Part shown: piece by piece, positions 51,944 through 60,850 of the stretch
Numbering within the stretch: position 1 is the first letter of the stretch
How the letters are laid out: the number at the start of each line of letters is the position of its first letter
DNA from: Terriglobia bacterium
GTDB taxonomy: Bacteria; Acidobacteriota; Terriglobia; Terriglobales; Acidobacteriaceae
Direction of reading: 5' to 3'
Assembly (NCBI GenBank): GCA_020073495.1
Contig: JAIQFD010000008.1
Span: forward strand, 1 to 64,000
Length of the DNA: 64,000 bases
The notes under the pieces: model-generated
Told to the model about the DNA's origin: nothing
The model's input: only the letters and a program-made list of their open reading frames with translations
Database searches by the model: none
Program-made: the position numbers and the translations under genes

Positions 51944-53044
51944 ATGTCGGTCCCATTCCGCATCGGTGTACTGCAACTGAGCATGGAGCCGCTGGACCAG
52001 ACGGTCCGCATGGCGAAGGCCTGCGACGCAGCCGGCTTCGACATCTTCTGGCTGGCCGAAGCCTATCCCTGGTGGCGCAAGCACGGCATGGAGGCGCGCT
52101 CCTCCACCGCCATGACCGCTGTGATCGCGCATGAGACCAAAAGACTCGCCATCGGCTGGGGCATCATCTCGCCCTACACTCGCCACCCCGTGCAGATCGC
52201 CATGGAAGCGCGCGTGCTCCAGGACGCCGCCGGCCCGGACCGCTTCATCCTCGGACTCGGGGCGTCGAAGATCTTCATGAAGGAGATCGGCGAGGGCGAG
52301 AAGGGCAAGGAAGTCGGCCCCGCCACCGTCATGCGCGAGAGCCTCGATATCGTGAAAGCCGTGCTCGACGGCGGGGAGGTGAAGTACGAAGGCAAGGCCT
52401 TCCAGGCCTATGCGCCACCGCTCCACTCCGATGCGCACGTGCGTCGCGAGCGCATCCCCATGTACATCGCAGGCACCGGCCCTGTCCTGCAGAAACTGGC
52501 GGGCTCGCACCCGGCTTCCGACGGCCTGCTCACCGCCAGCATCACCACTCCCGCATTCGTCCGCTACTCCAAGCAGAACTTGGACGAAGGCGCGAAGAAA
52601 GCCGGGCGCGACCCTGGTTCGCTCGACCTTGGTTCAGTGATCGTTGGCAGCGTAGACCGCGATTCGAAGAAAGGCAAGGAAGGCGCGCGCGAGATGGCGG
52701 CTATGTACCTGGCCAACAAGGTGCAGAACATCAAGGGCTCGGCTGACGTGCTGCTGCAGAGCGCGAATCTCACGTTCGAGGAGCTGCAACCGATCGCAGA
52801 TGCCATGGAACGCGGCGGGCGCAAAGCTGCCGCTCAGGCAGTGACCGATTCCATCCTGGCCAAGGCCTGCGCCATCGCGGGAACGCCCGATGAGTGCATC
52901 CAGCGTATCGAGGAGTACCGCGCCGCCGGATGCACCAACATCATGCTCGAGATCTGGGGCGACAACCGCGAGCAGCAGGCGCGCCTGTTCGGCGAGGCCG
53001 TTCTGCCCCACTTCCGCAGGTACGGCGTTGGGCAGGGAAGATAA
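51944..53044 (+). CDS. luciferase-like (LLM) F420/flavin-dependent oxidoreductase
   Basis: 366 residues with GAGGGAAC upstream. TIM barrel of the luciferase-like family: IGVLQLSMEPLDQTVRMAKACDAAGFDIFWLAE at the N-terminus (part shown), GWGIISPYTRHPVQIAMEARVLQDAAGPDRFILGLG, PMYIAGTGPVLQKLAG and the C-terminal IAGTPDECIQRIEEYRAAGCTNIML. This pattern is nearer to methylene-H4MPT reductase and other F420-dependent LLM proteins than to monooxygenases, so F420 is the likely cofactor. It is the last gene of the run that diverges from the F420 biosynthesis operon. Substrate unknown. Confidence 0.88.
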   Translation: MSVPFRIGVLQLSMEPLDQTVRMAKACDAAGFDIFWLAEAYPWWRKHGMEARSSTAMTAVIAHETKRLAIGWGIISPYTRHPVQIAMEARVLQDAAGPDRFILGLGASKIFMKEIGEGEKGKEVGPATVMRESLDIVKAVLDGGEVKYEGKAFQAYAPPLHSDAHVRRERIPMYIAGTGPVLQKLAGSHPASDGLLTASITTPAFVRYSKQNLDEGAKKAGRDPGSLDLGSVIVGSVDRDSKKGKEGAREMAAMYLANKVQNIKGSADVLLQSANLTFEELQPIADAMERGGRKAAAQAVTDSILAKACAIAGTPDECIQRIEEYRAAGCTNIMLEIWGDNREQQARLFGEAVLPHFRRYGVGQGR

Positions 53045-53116
53045 AAAAATCTCGCCACAGAGATACACAGAACACAGCGAGATCATGGAATGACTTCCTC
53101 TGTGACTCTGCGGTGA
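53045..53116. other. convergent intergenic spacer with hairpin
   Basis: 72 bases between two convergent genes. ATCTCGC...GCGAGAT (7-bp stem around about 21 bases) and CACAGAGATACACAGAACACAG-type sequence are seen. It may work as a weak bidirectional terminator. Confidence 0.45.
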
Positions 53117-54325
53117 TCATTTCGTTGCAGACTTGGCGGAAGTTCGGCGAACGATCTCGCGAAATTCGTCGTCGGTCACCAGCCCGCGCTTCTCGATGCC
53201 GCGTTGCTTGACGGCGGCGAGCACAGCCATCCGTTGTTCCTGCGGGACCTGCAGGTCCAGTTCCTTGGCTTTGATGTCGATCGAATCGATTCCGCTCTTC
53301 TTGCCCAGGACCAGCTCGCGCCGGGCCTGCACCAGCTCGGACGAATAGGGCTCGATGGCCTCGGGGATGTGGAACTGCGTGGCCACCGCGCCGCTCTCGC
53401 GCATGAACAGCGTTTCGCCGACCACGGGCTTCCACGGCTCGAGCTGGTATCCGGAGAGCTTGCGCACCGTCTCCGAAACCTCGCGCGCCTTGGCCAGGTT
53501 CAGCGCCACCGGCACGCCGTACACGCACTTCAGGGCCAGCGCGACCTCCGCAATGTCCGCATTCCCGGCGCGCTCGCCCATGCCGTTGATCGTTCCCTGG
53601 ATCCAGGACGCGCCCGCGCGCACCGCGGCCACCGCGCTCGCCGTCGCCATGCCGAAGTCGTTGTGGCCGTGGAAGTGGATGGGCATCTCCGGCCCCACCC
53701 ACGACCGCACCTGGCTGACCAGGTAGAACACCGCCTCCGGCCCGCAGACACCGATGGTGTCCACCACCACGATCTCGGCCGCTCCGGCTTCGATCGCTGT
53801 GAGATACGCCTTGCGCAGGAATTCGAGATCGGCGCGTGTGCCATCCACGGGGAAAAAGGCCACCCGGATCCCGTGTTCCGTGGCGAACTTGATGGCGTTG
53901 GTCAGCCGCTGCAGGGCCTGTTCGCGGCCGATCCCGTATGCGTTCAACTTGAGGTCGCTGGTCGGGACCTCGATCACCGTTGCCTTTACCCCGAGCTTGA
54001 TGAGTTCCTCGATGTCGGCGGCGACGGCGCGCGCAAAGCCCCATACCTCGGCCTTCAGGCCGGCGTGCGACACCAGCTTGATGGCCTCGGCATCGTCCGC
54101 CGACACGCGCGGGAAGCCGGCCTCGATGCGGCCGACCCCCAGTTCGTCCAGCTTGCGCGCGATCTCCAGCTTCTGCTGCGGTGTGAGCACAACGCCAACA
54201 GTCTGCTCGCCATCGCGCAACGTGGTGTCGTAGAAGCGCACCGGGCCGCCGTAGGCGAACTCCGGTCGGATGCCGGGTCGGCGGTTCAGTTCGCTGGTCC
54301 AGATCTTGTCTCCCACGTTGGCCAT
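53117..54325 (-). CDS. DRE-TIM metallolyase (homocitrate/isopropylmalate synthase family)
   Basis: 402 residues. The DRE-TIM signature FYDTTLRDGEQTVGVVL (about 31-47), IEAGFPRVSADD and the metal-binding HFHGHNDFGMATA (about 218-230) followed by INGMGERAGNADIAEV place it with homocitrate/2-isopropylmalate synthases. These condense acetyl-CoA with a 2-keto acid. There is no C-terminal LeuA allosteric domain. The C-terminal segment GKKSGIDSIDIKAKEL resembles homocitrate synthase-like proteins. It is the last gene of the minus-strand operon and lies one base after the FAA hydrolase stop. Exact substrate unknown. Confidence 0.82.
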   Translation of the reverse strand: MANVGDKIWTSELNRRPGIRPEFAYGGPVRFYDTTLRDGEQTVGVVLTPQQKLEIARKLDELGVGRIEAGFPRVSADDAEAIKLVSHAGLKAEVWGFARAVAADIEELIKLGVKATVIEVPTSDLKLNAYGIGREQALQRLTNAIKFATEHGIRVAFFPVDGTRADLEFLRKAYLTAIEAGAAEIVVVDTIGVCGPEAVFYLVSQVRSWVGPEMPIHFHGHNDFGMATASAVAAVRAGASWIQGTINGMGERAGNADIAEVALALKCVYGVPVALNLAKAREVSETVRKLSGYQLEPWKPVVGETLFMRESGAVATQFHIPEAIEPYSSELVQARRELVLGKKSGIDSIDIKAKELDLQVPQEQRMAVLAAVKQRGIEKRGLVTDDEFREIVRRTSAKSATK

Positions 54326-54326
54326 G

Positions 54327-55346
54327 TTACGAGCCCGCCCTGGCGGCCTTCGGCGGAGGCCCGCCGTGTGCCTGCTCCCAGGAGATCACGGGATTGCGCA
54401 GCACGCCGATCTTCTCGATCTCGCACTCCATCACGTCGCCCGGTTTCAGGTACCAAGCCTTGGGATCGCTGCTGAAAGCGGCCACACCGGAGACAGTGCC
54501 GGTCGAGAGCACGTCACCGGCGCTGTAGCCCATGGCCGAGTAATGCGCCAGGATCTGCGGGATCTTCACTGCCATCTTGTTGGAGTGCGAGCGCTGCCGC
54601 ACTTCGCCGTTCACACGAAGTTCCATGGCCAGGTTGTGCGGGTCGGGGATCTCGTCTGGCGTCACGATGTGCGGCCCCAGCGGGCAGAAGGTATCGATGC
54701 CCTTGCAGAAGCTGAACACCCCCGACTTCATCTCCTGGCGCTGGATGTCGCGTGCGGTCACATCGTTGAAGATCACGTACCCACCGATGTAGTCCGCCGC
54801 TTCCTTCTCCGTGAAGTGCTTGCCCGCCTTCTTGATCACCACCGCCAATTCGAGCTCGTAATCCAGTTCCTGGGTCAGGTGGGACGGGTACACCACCGGC
54901 TCGTCGGGGCCGATGATGGCGTCGATGTTCTGGAAAAAGACGATCCAGGGCAGCACGGGATGCGAGAAGCCTGCCTTCTGCGCCTCTTCGTCGTGCTCGC
55001 GGAAATTCCCCGCGGTGTGGAAGAACTTTCGCGGGATGATGGGCGCTTTGATCTTCACTTCCTTCGCGCCATAGAGGATGCGTTCGCCCGCGGGGCTCTG
55101 TGCCTGCGGGCCGCGCTTCAGGGCGTAATCGAATGCCTTGCGGGCATCCTCGACCGCGCCCTCCATGAACAACTTGCGCATGTTCGGCGGGACGTGCCGC
55201 TCGGCCGCGCGCTGCTCGTCTTTCTGCTCCTCGACATCCTTGAGATACAGCGCATAGGCGGCGGTCAGGTCCACGATCTCGCCCGATGGCGTGCGGGCTC
55301 CGATACGTCGGCGTTTCGACGGGTCTTCGAAGGTGACGAGTTTCAT
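54327..55346 (-). CDS. fumarylacetoacetate hydrolase family protein
   Basis: 339 residues. The FAH C-terminal domain shows KFFHTAGNFREHDEE, the metal-binding ELDYELELAVVIKKAGKH (Glu-x-Glu), IFNDVTARDIQRQEM, FSFCKGIDTFCPLGP and LSTGTVSGVA. These enzymes hydrolyse or decarboxylate acylpyruvates and ring-fission products. The partner genes (a tryptophan-dioxygenase-like oxygenase upstream and a DRE-TIM lyase downstream) suggest an aromatic or indole ring-cleavage route. It is three bases from the upstream gene. Confidence 0.87.
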   Translation of the reverse strand: MKLVTFEDPSKRRRIGARTPSGEIVDLTAAYALYLKDVEEQKDEQRAAERHVPPNMRKLFMEGAVEDARKAFDYALKRGPQAQSPAGERILYGAKEVKIKAPIIPRKFFHTAGNFREHDEEAQKAGFSHPVLPWIVFFQNIDAIIGPDEPVVYPSHLTQELDYELELAVVIKKAGKHFTEKEAADYIGGYVIFNDVTARDIQRQEMKSGVFSFCKGIDTFCPLGPHIVTPDEIPDPHNLAMELRVNGEVRQRSHSNKMAVKIPQILAHYSAMGYSAGDVLSTGTVSGVAAFSSDPKAWYLKPGDVMECEIEKIGVLRNPVISWEQAHGGPPPKAARAGS

Positions 55347-55349
55347 CGT

Positions 55350-56090
55350 TTAGCTGTGTCCTTGGGTTTGCTTTTCCAGCGCGGCATTCATCTTGGCGGT
55401 GATCTCGTTGCGCACGTCCCACAGTGGCTTGTACAGGACACCGTGTTCCATGCGCTGCTTGAGGATCTCGACGGGCGTTCCCATCGTTCCGACTACCTGC
55501 CCGCCGATGATGCGCTGCGCCAACTTCAGATGCTTGTAGCGGAACAGCTGCATGCGGGAATCGAACTCGAGCATCTGCTCGGCCGCGTCGTGCAGTCCGA
55601 AGAATTCCGCGTGGCGCCGATAAAGCTCGTCCGGAGTCAGCCCGGCCTTTTCCAATTGCGTGAAGAAAGCTTCCCCCAGGCGCGGCCCCACGTGCAGCAG
55701 GGCGACAAACCCCGGCGAATCCAGGCCGCTGCCGTGCCCCAGGCCGGCACGGATCACGTGGTAGTCGTAGGGCGTGATCGTCTCCAGGATGTGCAGCATG
55801 TTGATAGTGAAGTCGAGCTCGAAATCGGCGCGCCGGATCAGCCGCCCTGCGTTCGCGTAATCGCCCTGTTCGACATACTCGCGCGCCCGATCCAGCTCCC
55901 ACGCCGCCGCCTTCATCAACAGCTCGGAACTCTGGTGGGTGACCTGGAATGTCAGTTCGTCGGGATGAAGCATCTCCTCCGGCGGCTTTTGCAGCGCCAG
56001 CAGGTCGTCGGTCCTCAGGTAGCGTTCATAATCCGATGCGCCCTTGCCGGGCAAAATGGGCTTGGTCTGGTCCTGTTCGTGCAATAGCAC
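55350..56090 (-). CDS. tryptophan 2,3-dioxygenase family protein
   Basis: 246 residues from GTG 56090. The heme dioxygenase pattern is present: ELTFQVTHQSSELLMK (distal His), ILETITPYDYHVIRAGLGHGSGLDS (the conserved Arg and SGxxS) and YKHLKLAQRIIGGQVVGTMGTP (proximal heme His and the GTxGT loop). SGFQS is replaced by SGLDS, and the protein is shorter than classic enzymes (about 270-280), so the substrate may not be tryptophan. It heads the operon with the FAA hydrolase and DRE-TIM genes; no kynurenine formamidase or kynureninase is adjacent. Confidence 0.78.
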   Translation of the reverse strand: MLLHEQDQTKPILPGKGASDYERYLRTDDLLALQKPPEEMLHPDELTFQVTHQSSELLMKAAAWELDRAREYVEQGDYANAGRLIRRADFELDFTINMLHILETITPYDYHVIRAGLGHGSGLDSPGFVALLHVGPRLGEAFFTQLEKAGLTPDELYRRHAEFFGLHDAAEQMLEFDSRMQLFRYKHLKLAQRIIGGQVVGTMGTPVEILKQRMEHGVLYKPLWDVRNEITAKMNAALEKQTQGHS

Positions 56091-56177
56091 CCCCGATCGA
56101 TCGCACTATGGTACACGCTGGCGGAAAGAGCTGAACAGACCGGCGATTCCCATTGCACGACGGCTTACAATCAGCTC

Positions 56178-57419
56178 GTGCCTGCCCCGCGCACGATCTT
56201 TCACGTGGACATGGACGCCTTCTTCGTTTCAGTCGAGGAATTGTTCGACCCTTCGCTGAAGGGGAAGGCAGTGGTGGTCGGCGGACGCCCCAACGAGCGC
56301 GGCGTGGTTTCGGCCGCCTCCTACGAGGCGCGCAAGTTTGGCGTACACTCCGCCATGCCTTTGCGGACCGCCTACAAGCATTGTCCCCACGCCGTCTTCG
56401 TGGACGGTCATCCCGACCGCTACCGCGAGTACTCGGAAAAGGTGTACGACGTGCTCGGTCGCTTCTCGCCCAAGGTCGAGATGGCCTCCATCGACGAAGC
56501 CTACCTCGACATGACCGGCACCGAGCGCCTGCACGGCCCGCCCTTGCGCGCCGCGCACGCGCTTCACCAGGCCATCAAGAGTGACACTCAGCTCAATTGC
56601 TCGATCGGCATCGCAGCCTCGCGGCTGGTGGCCAAGGTTTCCTCCGACCAGGCCAAACCGAACGGCGTGCTCTGGGTCCTGCCCGGGCTGGAGGCGCGTT
56701 TCCTGGCGCCTCTGGATGTCCGCAAGGTCCCCGGTGTCGGCAAGGTCACCGAGAAGCACCTGCACGACCTCGGCATCCACAAGGTCGGCGACCTGGCCAG
56801 GCTGGAGGAAGATTTTCTCGAAGAGCGCTTTGGCAAGTGGGGTATGGCGCTGGCAGGGAAGGCGCGCGGAGAGGATGCGGGCGGTTGGTTCGACTCCGAA
56901 GTCGGCGAGGGCGAGGGCCCCAAGTCCATCAGCCACGAGCACACCTTCAGCCACGACACCGCCGACCAGCAGCAGCTCGAAACCACCCTCGCGCACCTCT
57001 GCGAGCTGGTCGGCCGGCGCCTGCGCGAGCACAAGCTGTTCGCTCGCACCATCCAGCTCAAGCTGCGCCACGCGGATTTTTCGACCATCACCCGCGCCCA
57101 TTCCGTCGACACCGCCACCCAGCTCGATACCGAGCTCTTCGAGCACGTGCGCACGCTGTTCCGCGCTAACTGGTCCGCTGGAACGCTGGTCCGGCTGCTG
57201 GGCGTGCATGCCTCCGGACTATGCGGCAGCGAAGGGCAGCTCGACCTGATTGATGGCCAGCGCCACGACCGCTGGAAGCAGGCGCTCTCCACCGCCGACC
57301 GCCTGCGCGACAAGTTCGGAGATGGTGCCGTCGGCCTGGCCAGCGGCATGCGCGGCGGCTTCCGCGAGCGCACCCACGAGAACCCCGCCGGACTGCCCGG
57401 CAAGCGGCCCAAGAAGTAA
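56178..57419 (+). CDS. dinB: DNA polymerase IV
   Basis: 413 residues from GTG. Y-family translesion polymerase: FHVDMDAFFVSVEELFDP (first catalytic Asp), SYEARKFGVHSAMPLRTA, MASIDEAYLDMTG (catalytic Asp-Glu), CSIGIAASRLVAKVSSDQAKP, the helix-hairpin-helix VPGVGKVTEKHLHDLGI and the little-finger domain with TFSHDTADQQQLE. All key residues are kept. The C-terminal tail is basic (GKRPKK) and has no clear sliding-clamp motif. It diverges from the dioxygenase-like gene; no obvious LexA box was identified in the 87-base gap. Confidence 0.95.
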   Translation: MPAPRTIFHVDMDAFFVSVEELFDPSLKGKAVVVGGRPNERGVVSAASYEARKFGVHSAMPLRTAYKHCPHAVFVDGHPDRYREYSEKVYDVLGRFSPKVEMASIDEAYLDMTGTERLHGPPLRAAHALHQAIKSDTQLNCSIGIAASRLVAKVSSDQAKPNGVLWVLPGLEARFLAPLDVRKVPGVGKVTEKHLHDLGIHKVGDLARLEEDFLEERFGKWGMALAGKARGEDAGGWFDSEVGEGEGPKSISHEHTFSHDTADQQQLETTLAHLCELVGRRLREHKLFARTIQLKLRHADFSTITRAHSVDTATQLDTELFEHVRTLFRANWSAGTLVRLLGVHASGLCGSEGQLDLIDGQRHDRWKQALSTADRLRDKFGDGAVGLASGMRGGFRERTHENPAGLPGKRPKK

Positions 57420-57476
57420 GCAGTTTGTGCGCTTTTGCTGGGGCACGGCGCATCCAATCCGTGAGGGCATGAACGA

Positions 57477-58847
57477 GTGAGCGCGACCACACCGGCTGAT
57501 TCTGGGATGGAGCCTGAGCCGTCGCGCCTGGCCGCCACCTTCCGCGCCCTCGCCCACCGCAATTTCCGGCTCTTCTTCAGCGGCCAGTTCGTCTCGCTGG
57601 TCGGGACTTGGATGCAGCAGGTCGCGCAATCCTGGCTCGTCTACCGGCTCACCGGTTCCGCCCTGCTTCTGGGCATGGTCGGCTTCGCGGGACAGTTTCC
57701 CGTCTTTCTCTTCGGCCCTTTCGGCGGCGCCATCGCCGACCGCGCCAACCGGCACCGCGTCGTCATCGCCACTCAGACCGCCGCCATGATGCTGGCGTTC
57801 GTGCTGGCCGCGCTGACGCTGATGGGCACAGTGCGCGTCTGGCATGTCTTCGTGCTCTCAGCTCTGCTCGGCGTGGTCAACGCCGTGGACATCCCTGTGC
57901 GCCAGGCCTTCGTGGTGGACATGGTGGGCAAGGACGACCTGATGAACGCCATCGCCCTGAACTCCTCCATGGTGAACGGCACGCGCATCGTGGGCCCGGC
58001 CATCGCTGGCGTTCTGGTCGCGGCCTTCGGAGAGGGCTGGTGCTTCTTCGGCAACGGGGTCAGCTACATCGCGGTCATCATCAGCCTGCTGTTCATGAAT
58101 ATCCGTCCCGTGGTGCGCTCCCGCGGCGAGCGCTCGGCGCTGGCCGACATCATCGAAGGGGTTCACTACTCGGCGCGCACCGCGCCCATCCGCGACCTCC
58201 TGCTGCTGCTCGGCCTGATGAGTCTGATGGGGATGCCCTATGCCGTGCTCATGCCCATCTTTGCCGACCAGATCCTGCACGGGGGCGCGCGCGGCCTCGG
58301 CATCCTGATGGGCGCCACCGGCGTCGGCGCGCTGCTCGGCGCCCTGACGCTGGCCACGCGGCGCGGTCTAACAGGCCTGGGGAAGTGGGTCGCAGTCTCC
58401 GCGGCGGGCTTCGGCGCCTGCCTGATCCTGTTCGCTTTCTCGCGCAACTTCTGGCTGTCGGCGGCGCTGCTGCTGCCTGTCGGATTTTGCTTCATGTTGG
58501 AGATGGCGTCGTCCAACACGCTCATTCAGGCCATGGTCCCCGACGAACTGCGCGGCCGCGTGATGGCCCTCTACGCCGTGATGTTCATGGGCATGGCGCC
58601 TTTCGGCGCGCTGCTGGCGGGCGCCCTGGCCCACGGCCTGAGCGCCCCGGTCACGGTCGCCATCGGCGGGGCAGTGTGCGTCGTCGGCGGCATCGCGTTC
58701 GCTGTCCGCCTGCCGCAACTGCGCGCCGAGGCACGCCAGTTGATCGTCGCCCAGCAGGCGTCCGGGGGCGCCCTCTCGGAAGAAGTCACCGGCACCACGC
58801 CCCAGGGCGAGATCGCCCGCGAGATTCCCAGCCCCGCCTCGGGCTGA
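57477..58847 (+). CDS. MFS transporter (EntS-like, MFS_3)
   Basis: 456 residues with about 12 predicted transmembrane helices. FRLFFSGQFVSLVGTWMQQVAQSWLVY (about 22-48, part shown), FGGAIADRANRHRVVIATQ (MFS motif A-like), and INAVDIPVRQAFVVDMVGKDDLMNAIALNSS-type sequence are typical of the MFS_3/enterobactin exporter group. Function is probably export of a small molecule; the substrate is unknown. The start GTG lies 58 bases after dinB, so the two may be co-transcribed. A hydrophilic Gln/Gly-rich tail ends the protein. Confidence 0.87.
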   Translation: MSATTPADSGMEPEPSRLAATFRALAHRNFRLFFSGQFVSLVGTWMQQVAQSWLVYRLTGSALLLGMVGFAGQFPVFLFGPFGGAIADRANRHRVVIATQTAAMMLAFVLAALTLMGTVRVWHVFVLSALLGVVNAVDIPVRQAFVVDMVGKDDLMNAIALNSSMVNGTRIVGPAIAGVLVAAFGEGWCFFGNGVSYIAVIISLLFMNIRPVVRSRGERSALADIIEGVHYSARTAPIRDLLLLLGLMSLMGMPYAVLMPIFADQILHGGARGLGILMGATGVGALLGALTLATRRGLTGLGKWVAVSAAGFGACLILFAFSRNFWLSAALLLPVGFCFMLEMASSNTLIQAMVPDELRGRVMALYAVMFMGMAPFGALLAGALAHGLSAPVTVAIGGAVCVVGGIAFAVRLPQLRAEARQLIVAQQASGGALSEEVTGTTPQGEIAREIPSPASG

Positions 58848-59043
58848 CCCCCTACCCCTTGGTCCCACCCTAAAACCACGCCGTAAAGGATGGGGCACCT
58901 TCGCGATCTCATTGCGGCAGAGCTATGAGATACAGAAACCCGTGACACTGGGGAGCAGGAGCTGGTGCACGCGGCCGGAGAAGCGCAGTGATCTTGTCGG
59001 CGGCTGGCGAGCTCGCGCCTGGGTTCTCGCTCTTCAGGAAGCA

Positions 59044-60558
59044 TCAGTCGATCGTAGGAGCTCTTGCGCCTGTAAGAGCTTCATAAGGAGAGAAGTACTT
59101 CAACTTCAGGACCTTCTGCTCACGCAGATACAGGAGAAGAACATCGTCCTCGCTCTCCTGGAGAGCGTCGAGGATCTGCGGAGCAGCGGGGCTAGGCAAA
59201 CCAGTCAATACGTGCCCCGCTTTCGTAAGGCGCTCGAATGTTTGCTTCTGCGCTTCTGTCGCCACCCTGGTTTGATTCAACAACCTCTTGAGACTGAACA
59301 GCCACTCCATGGGAGCGTCTTCCTTCAATTCACTCCGGGCAAGGAAGCGCACGTAGCTTCTCGCAACCGCTGGCATCATCTCGGGGGGAGTGGAATCGAT
59401 GAGAAAAAGATACATCGCCGTCTTGAGGTGAAACGTGCAGGCCGAACATGGGCCTGAACGGTCCGGAGTGCTCTCTAGCTTGTTCCTGAATTCCTCGATC
59501 GCATCGCGCAGTGCTTCCCGGCTGAAGTCGGTTCCCCGCATCGAGCGAAGGTCCTCGACTGATTTCATTAACCGCAGGAAGTCCTTTCCCTCCGGTAAGC
59601 GTTCGATCACAGCGACTCCCGATGCTCCCGACGGACGAAGATCAGTGAAATCGAGATGTGGTGATCCCCCCGATTGCGAAAAATCCGCTGCCACCTGATT
59701 GAAGCGTGCGGCAACCAAGTCACGATCTGCCGAGCGATCTGCGCATGCCTGGCCGCTCAGGCTGCGTCGCAGAAAGGAGGAGTAGGACAACAGAATGTCA
59801 TTTCTTGAAAGCTGCTTCTCCCGCGCATGATGCGCCAGCTCTGCCACCGCGTTGGTAAGGCGCGTGTCGAACTCCAGGAAGCCCGCTTCGCGGTCGGTTG
59901 CGGTCAGCTGGTTGAGTGCTGCTACGTATAACGAGATTGCCCTGCGCAGCTCTTCTCCCGACAAGTTGGCGCCGATGATCGTCTTCGCAGCGGGAATCAA
60001 TTCCATGGGCGAAGCGATGCGCCGCAGTCGTTCCTCAAGAATGTCGAGCACGGGTGCACCTTGGTTAGCTCGCACCGAATCATTGTTACCGATCAGCTCA
60101 CCCAATAGCTCGTAATAGTCGGCCGGATCATAGACGACTGGCGAGGAGCAATCGGTTGAGGGGATTCTGAAGTCGATCGTTCGATACAGCGCAAGCGCCC
60201 TGTGTGCTGGCATGAGCATCCGAACGGCGCGTACCTGGATATCAAGACTGGTAAGGTTGAGTACCACTTCAGCCCTGGCAATCTCCCTGTGCCGTACTCG
60301 CCCGATCCAGAGCGCGTCTTTCTCCTTGAGCTTCTTCTTAGCGCCGGGCGCAGCCTGGAACAAGGACCGCAAGGTCTGGACCTTCAGCGCATCGTCCGTC
60401 ACGCGATTCAGAATCTCAAACTCAAGGTCGGCCCGATATTCGATCGGAAGGCGGTCTGCAGCATGAATGAGGTCCCGCAGATCTTTCTGACTCGAAGGAG
60501 TTGCTTGGGCAAGAAGTGTGCCCATCAGGACGAGACAGGCAACCATACTGCGGATCAT
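59044..60558 (-). CDS. secreted protein of unknown function (504 aa)
   Basis: 504 residues from ATG 60558, chosen because GGAGGG lies eight bases upstream and the protein opens with a signal peptide (MIRSMVACLVLMGTLLAQA). The rest is predominantly helical with charged repeats and no known domain: DLRDLIHAADRLPIEYRADLEFEIL near the N-terminus, a segment ACADRSADRDLVAARFNQVA and a CxxC (CSAC, about residue 387) pair. It is probably periplasmic. The small Cys-rich secreted protein gene lies 73 bases upstream on the same strand. Confidence 0.72.
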   Translation of the reverse strand: MIRSMVACLVLMGTLLAQATPSSQKDLRDLIHAADRLPIEYRADLEFEILNRVTDDALKVQTLRSLFQAAPGAKKKLKEKDALWIGRVRHREIARAEVVLNLTSLDIQVRAVRMLMPAHRALALYRTIDFRIPSTDCSSPVVYDPADYYELLGELIGNNDSVRANQGAPVLDILEERLRRIASPMELIPAAKTIIGANLSGEELRRAISLYVAALNQLTATDREAGFLEFDTRLTNAVAELAHHAREKQLSRNDILLSYSSFLRRSLSGQACADRSADRDLVAARFNQVAADFSQSGGSPHLDFTDLRPSGASGVAVIERLPEGKDFLRLMKSVEDLRSMRGTDFSREALRDAIEEFRNKLESTPDRSGPCSACTFHLKTAMYLFLIDSTPPEMMPAVARSYVRFLARSELKEDAPMEWLFSLKRLLNQTRVATEAQKQTFERLTKAGHVLTGLPSPAAPQILDALQESEDDVLLLYLREQKVLKLKYFSPYEALTGARAPTID

Positions 60559-60631
60559 TGAGCGGCCCTCCGGCGTGCGCAAGAAAAAGGGTGAAGCGGG
60601 AGGGCTAAGTGCGCTCTCCCGCTCGCAAGGT

Positions 60632-60850
60632 TCATTTTCCATAGCAGTAGGTAACGCCGCAAAGCGGACACCTCGGTGGTGCATGCTCTTCACAGTACCA
60701 ATCGCCAACCTGCCAGCAACTCTCCGAACAGATTGGGTATTCAACCGGTGGAGCTGCCACTGCTGCCGGAACCGACAGCGATACCGACAACAGGCACAGT
60801 CCTGCCACGAGAATTGAGACTCGGCCCAGAGCCTTTATTTTGCTTTGCAT
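60632..60850 (-). CDS. small Cys-rich secreted protein (72 aa)
   Basis: 72 residues from ATG 60850 with a strong GGAGG. A signal peptide (about 1-32, ending AAVAA) leaves a mature peptide of about 40 residues with six cysteines in a C-x3-C-x7-C...C-x2-C-x5-C arrangement (ICSESC, WYC, RCPLCGVTYC). The pattern could form three disulfides or bind zinc. No family is recognised. It has very good start signals for so small a gene and is probably co-transcribed with the 504-residue secreted protein. Confidence 0.7.
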   Translation of the reverse strand: MQSKIKALGRVSILVAGLCLLSVSLSVPAAVAAPPVEYPICSESCWQVGDWYCEEHAPPRCPLCGVTYCYGK

